From: SIG598 sp045538015 | GTDB taxonomy: Bacteria; Bacillota; Clostridia; Oscillospirales; Acutalibacteraceae | Assembly (NCBI GenBank): GCA_045538015.1 | Contig: JAZSQO010000067.1 | Span: forward strand, 1-64,000 | DNA: 64,000 bases | Reading direction: 5' to 3' | Part shown: piece by piece, positions 8,514 through 16,102 of the stretch | Layout of the letters: each line of letters begins with the position of its first letter | How positions within the stretch are numbered: position 1 is the stretch's first letter | Made by a program: the position numbers and the translations under genes | Notes under the pieces: generated by a model | Database searches by the model: none | What the model saw: only the letters and a program-made list of their open reading frames with translations | What the model was told of the DNA's origin: nothing

Positions 8514-9725
8514 ATGAACGTTACCGAGAGATTCCTGAAGTATGTAAGCTATGACACCCAGTCCGATCCGGACAGCGCCGGCCATCCCACTACGGAGAAG
8601 CAGCTGATTCTGGGTCAGTACATAGCCGAGGAAATGAACCGAATCGGCATGGAAGAAGTATACATGAGCGAGAACGGCTATGTTTACGGCGTTCTGCCTG
8701 CCTCTCCGGGCATGGAGGATGCCGAGTGCATCGGTCTGGTGGCTCATATGGACACCTCTCCCGATGTTTCCGGCGCCGATATCAATCCGCGCATTGTGGA
8801 GTACAAGGGCGGAGATATCGTGCTCAACGAGGAAAAGGGCATCGTCATGCGTGCCTCCGATTTTGAGCATCTTGGAAACTACATCGGCCAGCATCTTATT
8901 GTCACCGACGGCACCACTCTGCTGGGCGCCGACGACAAGGCCGGTGTGGCCGAGATAATGACCGCCGTGGAGCAGCTTATCGCTCATCCTGAAATGAAGC
9001 ACGGCCGCGTGCCGGTGTGCATCACTCCCGATGAGGAGGTGGGGCAGGGTGCCGATTTCTTCGATGTTGACCGCTTCGGCGCCGACTATGCCTACACTGT
9101 GGACGGCGGCGCTCTGGGCGAGCTGGAGTATGAAAACTTCAACGCCGCCTCGGCCAAGGTTGTCTTTACCGGCGTCAATATTCATCCCGGCGACGCCAAG
9201 AATAAGATGAAGAACGCGGCGCTTATCGCTGTTGAATTTGCCTCCCTGCTGCCCGCGGCTCAGATACCTGCCTGCACCGAGGGCTACGAAGGCTTCTTCC
9301 ACCTGACCGATATGTCCGGCAGCGAGGAGTCGGCGGTGCTCAGCTACATTATCCGTGACCACGACATGGAAAAATTCCAACAGAAGAAGGCACTCATGGA
9401 ATCCACCGCCGCCTTTATCAACGCCAAGTACGGCGAAGGTACCGTACAGCTGGAAATGAAGGATTCCTATTACAATATGCGCTCCCTTATCGAGCCGAAA
9501 ATGCACATTGTGGAAAAGGCTGCCGCGGCCATGCTGACCGTGGGAGTACAGCCCATCACCGTGCCCATCCGGGGCGGCACAGACGGCGCGCGGCTGTCCT
9601 ATATGGGACTGCCCTGTCCCAATCTTTCCACCGGCGGACACAATTTCCACGGCAGATTTGAGTATATTCCGGTGGAATCCATGGAAAAAATGACCGAAGT
9701 GCTGATAAATCTGCTCGCTGTGTAG
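8514..9725 (+). CDS. pepT: Peptidase T (tripeptide aminopeptidase)
   Basis: M20-family zinc dipeptidase of 403 residues, close to the usual 408. It removes the N-terminal residue from tripeptides in the cytoplasm. Metal and catalytic landmarks are present: VAHMDTSPD (H78, D80), the bridging Asp in GADDKAG, catalytic Glu pair in TPDEEVGQG, and the dimerisation-domain VHPG-like element as NIHPGDAK. The C-terminal GGTDGARLSYMGLP and GGHNFHGRFEY segments supply the remaining ligands. Last gene of the unit before a fresh promoter. Confidence 0.96.
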   Translation: MNVTERFLKYVSYDTQSDPDSAGHPTTEKQLILGQYIAEEMNRIGMEEVYMSENGYVYGVLPASPGMEDAECIGLVAHMDTSPDVSGADINPRIVEYKGGDIVLNEEKGIVMRASDFEHLGNYIGQHLIVTDGTTLLGADDKAGVAEIMTAVEQLIAHPEMKHGRVPVCITPDEEVGQGADFFDVDRFGADYAYTVDGGALGELEYENFNAASAKVVFTGVNIHPGDAKNKMKNAALIAVEFASLLPAAQIPACTEGYEGFFHLTDMSGSEESAVLSYIIRDHDMEKFQQKKALMESTAAFINAKYGEGTVQLEMKDSYYNMRSLIEPKMHIVEKAAAAMLTVGVQPITVPIRGGTDGARLSYMGLPCPNLSTGGHNFHGRFEYIPVESMEKMTEVLINLLAV

Positions 9726-9734
9726 CGTTATTAC

Positions 9735-9763
9735 TTGATTATTTTGTCAGGATGGAATATAAT
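9735..9763 (+). promoter_or_regulatory. SigmaA promoter of secA
   Basis: TTGATT (9735-9740), 17 bp, TATAAT (9758-9763), 47 bp upstream of the secA start. Confidence 0.7.
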
Positions 9764-9810
9764 ATTTTTTAACGCTCCCGTGGGGCACAAAAAACTTCAG
9801 GAGAAATAAC

Positions 9811-12567
9811 ATGAATTTTCTTGCCAAACTGTTCGGAGATTACTCCAAGAAAGAACTCAAGAGAATATACCCCATAGCCGATCAGGTGCTCGCCCTTGAC
9901 GAGACCTACTCTGCCATGGACGACGAGACCCTCAAGAACCAGACCAATGTTCTCAAGGGCAGACTCGCCGCGGGAGAGACTCTGGACGATATCCTTCCCG
10001 ATGCCTTCGCCGTGTGCCGTGAGGCCGCGTGGCGAGTGCTGGGCATGAAGCATTTCCGTGTCCAGATCATCGGCGGTATCATCCTTCATCAGGGACGCAT
10101 CGCCGAAATGAGAACCGGTGAAGGCAAGACACTCGTGTCCACCCTCCCGGCCTATCTGAACGCGCTGACCGGCAAGGGCGTTCATGTTGTTACCGTCAAC
10201 GACTATCTTGCCCGCCGAGACAGCGAATGGATGGGTAAGGTTCACCGCTGGCTGGGTCTGACCGTCGGCCTTATTGTCCACGATATCGAAAAGGAGCAGA
10301 GAAAGGCCGCCTATCAGTGTGACATCACCTACGGCACAAACAACGAGCTGGGCTTTGACTATCTGCGTGACAACATGGTCACCTATATTGAGAACAAGGT
10401 TCAGCGCGGCCATAACTTCGCCGTGGTGGACGAGGTGGACTCCATCCTCATCGACGAGGCAAGAACTCCTCTTATCATTTCCGGTCAGGGCGACAAGTCC
10501 ACTGACCTTTATGAAAAGGCTGATGCCTTCGCCGCCAAGCTGCGCTGCGTGGTCATCGCCGAGGCCGACGACAAGAAGGACAACGACGAGCTTTACGGCG
10601 ATGCCGACTACATCGTCGACGAAAAGGCCGGCACCGCTACCCTCACTCCCAGAGGCGTTGAGAAGGCGGAAAAGGTATTCAATGTCGAAAACCTCACCGA
10701 TCCGGATAACCTCACTCTGTCCCACCATATCAATCAGGCCATCAAGGCCCGCGGCGTCATGCATCGCGACATCAACTATGTCGTTCAGGACGGACAGGTC
10801 ATCATCGTTGATGAATTCACCGGCCGTCTGATGCACGGCCGCCGATACAACGAAGGCCTCCATCAGGCCATCGAAGCCAAGGAAGGCGTCAAGGTGGAGC
10901 GCGAGTCCAAGACTCTGGCCACCATCACCTTCCAGAACTACTTCCGCCTTTACAGCAAGCTGTCCGGCATGACCGGTACCGCGCTGACCGAGGAAGAGGA
11001 ATTCCGCGAGATCTACAAGCTGGACTGCGTGGCCGTTCCCACCAACAAGCCCCTTGCCCGTATTGACCACGACGACCAGATCTACAAGACCGAGGCGGCC
11101 AAATTCAATGCCGTTATCGAGCGTGTTGTTGAGTGTAACAAAAAAGGCCAGCCCGTTCTGGTCGGTACCGTATCCATCGAAAAGAGTGAACAGCTCAGCG
11201 CCATGCTCAAGCGGCGCGGAGTTACCCATAATGTCCTCAACGCCAAGCATCACGCCCGCGAGGCCGAGATCGTTGCTCAGGCCGGTAAGATGAACGCTGT
11301 CACCATCGCCACCAACATGGCCGGCCGTGGTACCGACATCATTCTCGGCGGCAACGCCGAGTTCATGGCCAAGGCCGAGATGCGCAAGCGCGGCTACGAG
11401 GAGGAAATGATCGAGCGCGCCACCGCCTACGACGAGACCGACGATCAGGAGGTTCTGGAGGCAAGAGCCACCTTCGCCGAGCTGAACAAAAAGTTCAAGG
11501 AAGGCATCGCCGACGAGGCAGAAAAGGTGCGTGAGGCCGGCGGTCTGTTCATCATCGGCACCGAGCGCCATGAGTCCCGCCGTATCGACAACCAGCTGCG
11601 CGGCCGTTCCGGCCGACAGGGCGATCCCGGTGAGAGCCAGTTCTACCTCTCTCTCGAGGACGACCTTATGCGTCTGTTCGGCGGAGAGCGTCTGCAGAAC
11701 ATAATGTCCATGCTCAATGTTCCCGACGACCAGCCCATCAACGCAAAGATGGTCACCAGTGCCATTGAAAGCTCTCAGGCCAAGGTCGAGGGACGCAACT
11801 TCGCCATCAGAAAGCACGTTCTCCAGTACGACGATGTCATGAACCGCCAGAGAGAGATCATCTACTCTCAGCGCGATCAGGTTCTCAGCGGCGCCAATAT
11901 CCGCCACAACATCGTCAAGATGATAAACGAATCCATCGAGGCCAACGTCAACCGCTTCCTCGGCTCCGAGGAGCCCGCCGACTGGAACACTCAGGGTCTG
12001 CGCGACACCTACCTCGGCTGGGTCATCACCGAGAACGCTGCCCGTTACACCGACGAGGAGCTTGTCACCGCCGATAAGAACGATATCATCGCCGACCTTC
12101 AGGAGCGCGCCGTCAGCAGATACGAGCAGCGCGAAAAGGAATTTGGTGAGGAGCGTGCCAGAGAGATCGACCGCGTGGTTCTGCTGCGCTGCATCGACAC
12201 TCTGTGGATGGATCACATCGACGCCATGGACGAGCTCAAGCGCGGTATTGGTCTGCGTGCCTACGGTCAGCACAATCCCGTAAACCTCTACACCATCGAG
12301 GGCTTTGATATGTTCGACGAGATGGTTGCAACCATCAAGGAAAACACCACCAAGATGGTGCTTCTGGTTCGCATCCGCTCCGAGGAGGAGATCAAGCGCG
12401 AGCAGGTGGCAAAGCCCAGTGATACCGGCTCTGACGGCTCGGACAAGGACGCCCGTACCGTTCGCAACTCCAAGAGCAACCGCACTCCCGGACGAAACGA
12501 TCCCTGCCCCTGCGGAAGCGGCAAGAAGTACAAGCAGTGCTGCGGTCGTCCCGGTGCTTCCAACTAA
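9811..12567 (+). CDS. secA: Preprotein translocase ATPase SecA
   Basis: A 918-residue ATPase that drives secretory proteins through SecYEG at the membrane. Walker A (MRTGEGKTLV, residues 100-109), VDEVDSILIDEARTPLI (Walker B), the motor region TNMAGRGTDI and the C-terminal zinc finger CPCGSGKKYKQCC (C899, C901, C910, C911) are all present, so this is a full-length canonical SecA1 able to bind SecB-like partners or phospholipid. SD AGGAG precedes the ATG. It appears monocistronic: own promoter, strong terminator. Confidence 0.98.
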   Translation: MNFLAKLFGDYSKKELKRIYPIADQVLALDETYSAMDDETLKNQTNVLKGRLAAGETLDDILPDAFAVCREAAWRVLGMKHFRVQIIGGIILHQGRIAEMRTGEGKTLVSTLPAYLNALTGKGVHVVTVNDYLARRDSEWMGKVHRWLGLTVGLIVHDIEKEQRKAAYQCDITYGTNNELGFDYLRDNMVTYIENKVQRGHNFAVVDEVDSILIDEARTPLIISGQGDKSTDLYEKADAFAAKLRCVVIAEADDKKDNDELYGDADYIVDEKAGTATLTPRGVEKAEKVFNVENLTDPDNLTLSHHINQAIKARGVMHRDINYVVQDGQVIIVDEFTGRLMHGRRYNEGLHQAIEAKEGVKVERESKTLATITFQNYFRLYSKLSGMTGTALTEEEEFREIYKLDCVAVPTNKPLARIDHDDQIYKTEAAKFNAVIERVVECNKKGQPVLVGTVSIEKSEQLSAMLKRRGVTHNVLNAKHHAREAEIVAQAGKMNAVTIATNMAGRGTDIILGGNAEFMAKAEMRKRGYEEEMIERATAYDETDDQEVLEARATFAELNKKFKEGIADEAEKVREAGGLFIIGTERHESRRIDNQLRGRSGRQGDPGESQFYLSLEDDLMRLFGGERLQNIMSMLNVPDDQPINAKMVTSAIESSQAKVEGRNFAIRKHVLQYDDVMNRQREIIYSQRDQVLSGANIRHNIVKMINESIEANVNRFLGSEEPADWNTQGLRDTYLGWVITENAARYTDEELVTADKNDIIADLQERAVSRYEQREKEFGEERAREIDRVVLLRCIDTLWMDHIDAMDELKRGIGLRAYGQHNPVNLYTIEGFDMFDEMVATIKENTTKMVLLVRIRSEEEIKREQVAKPSDTGSDGSDKDARTVRNSKSNRTPGRNDPCPCGSGKKYKQCCGRPGASN

Positions 12568-12586
12568 CTGATATTTCATGAATACA

Positions 12587-12625
12587 GGCCGCCCCGACTC
12601 CTTATGCGGCGTTGGGGCGGCCTTG
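12587..12625 (+). terminator. secA terminator
   Basis: GGCCGCCCC pairs perfectly with GGGGCGGCC around an 18-nt interior, followed by TTGTC. The T-run is short, but the stem is very stable. Confidence 0.7.
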
Positions 12626-12650
12626 TCAGGGTAATTAAGGAGGTCGCCAT

Positions 12651-13211
12651 ATGCCCGGACAGCTTTACGGACTGTATGTAGATCCCAGAGACGGCATAGA
12701 AGCCTGCGCCGTTCGCTCCAAGCAGCAGCTCACCGAGCTGTTCGGGGAGGGCTTCAACTACGACAGCAACGCCTTCCCGTACTTCGATTCGGTGCTGATG
12801 AGCGATGCCTTTGAGCGCTTCGGTCTGCCCTTCGGCACTCATTCAATCGTATGGGATCCCGACGGCCGCCTCGATGGCAGACACGATGTCTGCGCTCTGG
12901 GCTATGATTACGCGCGGATAGTATACTTCCTTTCGGAGGGAATGTACCGGCCCAATGAGGGCGAATTGCTTATCGGCGGCTTTGAACAGCTTATAGCCGG
13001 AGCCGGTCAGCCCTGGGCTATCCGTGAGCATTCCCGGAAATTCTGCTCCTTCTGCGAGCACATCGCCCGCATGGAGGGTGTCAGTTTGAAGGGTCTTACC
13101 GGCGGCTATGTTGTCGCGGAGGTTACGGAAGACGAAACACTGAAAAAAATACGGGAAATCTACAGCGCGAAGACCGGCGGAATATGCAGGGTTATCAGTT
13201 CCGCTGAGTGA
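12651..13211 (+). CDS. Uncharacterised conserved-looking protein
   Basis: A soluble protein of 186 residues that I do not recognise. The ATG has a perfect AAGGAGGT 6 bp upstream, so it is well translated. Features: an N-terminal YGLYVDPRDG segment, a DYARIVYFLSEGMYRP stretch, a small Cys cluster KFCSFCEHIARMEG around residue 130 (CxxC plus His), and a C-terminal alpha/beta segment YVVAEVTEDETLKKIREIY. No transmembrane segment or signal peptide. It lies between secA and an RlmI-type methyltransferase 13 bp downstream and is likely cotranscribed with the latter. Confidence 0.75.
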   Translation: MPGQLYGLYVDPRDGIEACAVRSKQQLTELFGEGFNYDSNAFPYFDSVLMSDAFERFGLPFGTHSIVWDPDGRLDGRHDVCALGYDYARIVYFLSEGMYRPNEGELLIGGFEQLIAGAGQPWAIREHSRKFCSFCEHIARMEGVSLKGLTGGYVVAEVTEDETLKKIREIYSAKTGGICRVISSAE

Positions 13212-13224
13212 ATTTGGAGGAGCC

Positions 13225-14442
13225 ATGAAACCAAGAGGATACAGCATACTCAAGATCAGCCGCAAGGCCGAGGCCACCGTTCTGGCAGGTCATCCGTGGG
13301 TGTACGACAGCGAGGTCTTTGACGATGACGGCACCGCGCCCGACGGCGGCATAGTTGACATCACCAACCAGCGGGGCAGTTACATAGCCACAGGCTTCAT
13401 CAACCGCAATTCCAAGATCCGCCTCCGTGTGCTCACCCGAAACGCCAACGAGAAAATCGACCACGGCTTCTGGGAGCGCCGCCTTCGCCGCGCGGTGGAA
13501 TACCGCCGGAGGGTGATGGGAGCGCAGTTTGACAACTGCCGGCTTGTCTTCGGCGAGTCGGACGGCTTTCCCGGCCTTACTGTTGACCGCTTCAGCGAGG
13601 TGCTTGTGGCTCAGGTGCTCTCACTGGGAACGGAGAACCACAAGTACGACATCATGACGGCTCTTGTGGACGTTCTCCGGGAGATGGGTGAGGAGATCAC
13701 CGGCGTTTTCGAGCGAAACGACGTATCTGTCCGAGGTCTTGAGGGCATGGAGCAGGGGAAAGGTTGGATGGATATCCCCGGCCTTTCTTCCGGCGGCAGT
13801 ACCGATGTGCTCATATGCGAAAACGGCATAAAATACCATGTGGACATAGAAAACGGCCAGAAGACCGGTTTTTTCCTCGACCAGAAGTTCAACCGTGAGG
13901 CGGTGGGCTCCATGGCCGAGGGTTTGCGTGTGCTCGACTGCTTTACCCACACCGGCTCCTTCGCTCTCAACTGCGCGAAGGGCGGAGCGGCATCGGTTGT
14001 TGCGGCGGATATTTCCGACGAGGCCATAGCCACAGCCACAGCAAACGCGCGGATCAACGGCCTTGAGGATAAGATAGAATTCCGCTGCGTCAATGTTTTC
14101 GACTTTCTTCCCACTGTAAAGCAGGGAGAATATGATATGATAATCCTCGATCCTCCCGCGTTCACAAAGTCCCGCGGCACCATCGACAGCGCCGTGAGAG
14201 GCTACAAGGAGATCAATCTCAGGGCAATGAAGGCGCTCAGCGGCGGCGGTTATCTTGCCACCTGCTCCTGCTCCCATTTCGTGACCGACGAGATTTTCTG
14301 CAAAATGCTTCACTCGGCAGCCGCCGACGCCGGAGTGTCTCTCCGCCAGATCGAGGGCCGCCAGCAGGCAAAGGATCATCCCATAATGTGGAATGTTCCG
14401 GAGACAGCATATCTCAAATTCTACATCTTCCAGAAGATGTGA
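13225..14442 (+). CDS. Class I SAM-dependent rRNA methyltransferase, RlmI family
   Basis: A protein of 405 residues. The N-terminal PUA-like domain (KAEATVLAGHPWVYDSEV) binds RNA; the C-terminal Rossmann domain has LDCFTHTGSFAL (motif I), VVAADIS (motif II) and IILDPPAFTKSR (motif IV, DPP-A-F). A late CSCSH motif carries the cysteines expected of an m5C enzyme. In E. coli RlmI methylates C1962 of 23S rRNA; target conservation here is inferred. The Firmicutes family includes enzymes named RlmK/RlmI-like, so the exact position may differ. GGAGG precedes the ATG. Confidence 0.88.
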   Translation: MKPRGYSILKISRKAEATVLAGHPWVYDSEVFDDDGTAPDGGIVDITNQRGSYIATGFINRNSKIRLRVLTRNANEKIDHGFWERRLRRAVEYRRRVMGAQFDNCRLVFGESDGFPGLTVDRFSEVLVAQVLSLGTENHKYDIMTALVDVLREMGEEITGVFERNDVSVRGLEGMEQGKGWMDIPGLSSGGSTDVLICENGIKYHVDIENGQKTGFFLDQKFNREAVGSMAEGLRVLDCFTHTGSFALNCAKGGAASVVAADISDEAIATATANARINGLEDKIEFRCVNVFDFLPTVKQGEYDMIILDPPAFTKSRGTIDSAVRGYKEINLRAMKALSGGGYLATCSCSHFVTDEIFCKMLHSAAADAGVSLRQIEGRQQAKDHPIMWNVPETAYLKFYIFQKM

Positions 14443-14497
14443 TTTCTCCCGGCACAGCACAAAATATGAATGAAATATGAAAAAATCCGACTGCATA

Positions 14498-14527
14498 TTG
14501 TAGACAGAGGATATTCTGTGCTATAAT
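14498..14527 (+). promoter_or_regulatory. Likely promoter of the cohesin-like gene
   Basis: TTGTAG (14498-14503), 18 bp, TATAAT (14522-14527), 57 bp upstream of the chosen start. Confidence 0.55.
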
Positions 14528-14584
14528 ATCACTAATGTGGATAATTCTGCATATTACAAATCAAAATCTGAAAGGATGGACCGG

Positions 14585-15826
14585 ATGAAAATCAAAAAGA
14601 GCATGGTGGTTCTGTCAATGATCCTCGCTCTCCTGTTTTCTTTCTCTGGCATGACCGCCTTTGCCGTGCTGTCTGATGTTGACTTTACAATGAATGTTGC
14701 CAATGAGCTTCAGTATGGTGCCGGCTCCCCGGTAAGCGTTCCTATCATTATCAAGACCCAGACCGACAACGGCTTCGTGGATCTGACCATGTTCCTCAAG
14801 TTCGACCCGGACTATCTGTCCTGCGCGACTATCCTTGAGACAGAGGTCAACGGCTTCACTACTTACCTCTACGACCGCGAATCGGACGGTCAGTACGGCC
14901 TGATGATCAATTATTCCTCTCCCGACGGCACGAGAACCAAGAAGGATACCCAGATCGTGTTTACTGTTGAGTTCTCGGTCAAGACGGGCGTTGCCAGTAC
15001 CGAAAACTGCCTGCTCAGCCTCGAGGTAAACGAGGACGAGGTCTTCGGTCTGGATTCAAACGGCAACAAGGAAAAGGGATTGCTTACTGTTTCCGACGCC
15101 AAGGACAAGAACCTCATAATCGTTGAAACCAACGACAACCTTGCCACCGAATCCACCGATACCGGTGACGAGCCTATCTTCTTTATCAGCACTACCGCTC
15201 CCAATCCCGGCGATCCCAGCGCTGACCGAAAGGGCGGCTGCACTGCCGGCTCGGTAATCGGCATAATCGTCGGCGCGCTGGTGGTCTTTGCCGCCGGTGT
15301 TGTGGTCGGCTCTCTGTGGTGCCAGAAGCGCCTCCATGAGGACGGCTACGATGTACCCGCCTTTACTCTGCCCGGAGGCTTTGGCCAGAGCCGCACTCAG
15401 GAGCCTGAATATGAGCGCTCCTATGAGGATGTGGCTGAGGAATACCGCCGTTCTACCGGCCGTGTCGGAAGTATATATGACGATGAGGTTTATTCCCAGC
15501 GCCAGACTCCCGTGAAGCCCGCTCGTCCTTCCTTTGAGAATGACGACGACTTTGTGGATACCGACTACTTCGGCCGTGCCTCCGAGTCCCGTCTCGGTTC
15601 GGAGCACACATCCTCGTCCCTCTTTGACGATGACGATGATGACGACGATTTCCCCTCTGAGCTGGCTCCCCGCAGAAAAGGTGTCACCACCGGAGAGGAC
15701 TTCAGTTCCATGGGCTTTACCAGCGGCCGCCGGGAGAGAGGCGACGACGGTTACGGCTCCTTTGAGAGCGACGACGATGACGACGGCGGCTTCAGCTACC
15801 GTTCCGACAGAAGACGCTACAGATAA
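14585..15826 (+). CDS. Membrane-anchored cohesin-like surface protein with acidic cytoplasmic tail
   Basis: A protein of 413 residues. The ATG at 14585 has AAAGGA 8 bp upstream and begins a signal peptide (MKIKKSMVVL..., cut near AFA at 27). Residues 30-190 form a beta-rich domain with SVPIIIKTQT, MFLKFDPDYLS and VFTVEFSVKTG, the pattern of cohesin-type modules (a domain that binds dockerins or related partners). A membrane span follows (about 220-246, GIIVGALVVFAAGVVVGSLW). The remaining 165 residues are cytoplasmic, low complexity, with an eight-Asp run and a five-Asp run, and end in RSDRRRYR. The domain call is by pattern; the tail is of no recognised family. It has its own promoter and terminator. 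Confidence 0.7.
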   Translation: MKIKKSMVVLSMILALLFSFSGMTAFAVLSDVDFTMNVANELQYGAGSPVSVPIIIKTQTDNGFVDLTMFLKFDPDYLSCATILETEVNGFTTYLYDRESDGQYGLMINYSSPDGTRTKKDTQIVFTVEFSVKTGVASTENCLLSLEVNEDEVFGLDSNGNKEKGLLTVSDAKDKNLIIVETNDNLATESTDTGDEPIFFISTTAPNPGDPSADRKGGCTAGSVIGIIVGALVVFAAGVVVGSLWCQKRLHEDGYDVPAFTLPGGFGQSRTQEPEYERSYEDVAEEYRRSTGRVGSIYDDEVYSQRQTPVKPARPSFENDDDFVDTDYFGRASESRLGSEHTSSSLFDDDDDDDDFPSELAPRRKGVTTGEDFSSMGFTSGRRERGDDGYGSFESDDDDDGGFSYRSDRRRYR

Positions 15827-15839
15827 AACCTGACACGAG

Positions 15840-15880
15840 ATCTCCCGCAAAAGCCGGACGGCAGTTGCGGGAGATTTTTC
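15840..15880 (+). terminator. Terminator after the cohesin-like gene
   Basis: ATCTCCCGCAA pairs with TTGCGGGAGAT (11 bp, 14-nt loop), followed by TTTTTCTT. Confidence 0.9.
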
Positions 15881-16011
15881 TTGACAATTTTTAAATTTCA
15901 CTATTTGTTATCCACATAAACTACGGATTATCAGGTGACATATTGTTGAAAGCGCACATAAATCGGGCTTGATATTGGGCGCCCACCAACTTAAAAACTA
16001 CCGCGGAATCG

Positions 16012-16040
16012 TTGACAGTCACAGAACAATGGAATATAAT
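16012..16040 (+). promoter_or_regulatory. Consensus sigmaA promoter of the sensor/HD-GYP gene
   Basis: Perfect TTGACA (16012-16017) and TATAAT (16035-16040) at the ideal 17 bp. The start codon is 62 bp downstream. Confidence 0.85.
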
Positions 16041-16102
16041 TACCATAATAGGAATTACTATGGGGTGCTTATGCCCGAAAAAGATAAAACCGGAGGGTAA
16101 TC

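Noticed and set aside
9769..12579. A 936-codon open frame on the minus strand opposite secA
   Set aside because: It mirrors secA base for base. High GC and codon bias leave the antisense frame open; it has no ribosome site or homology.
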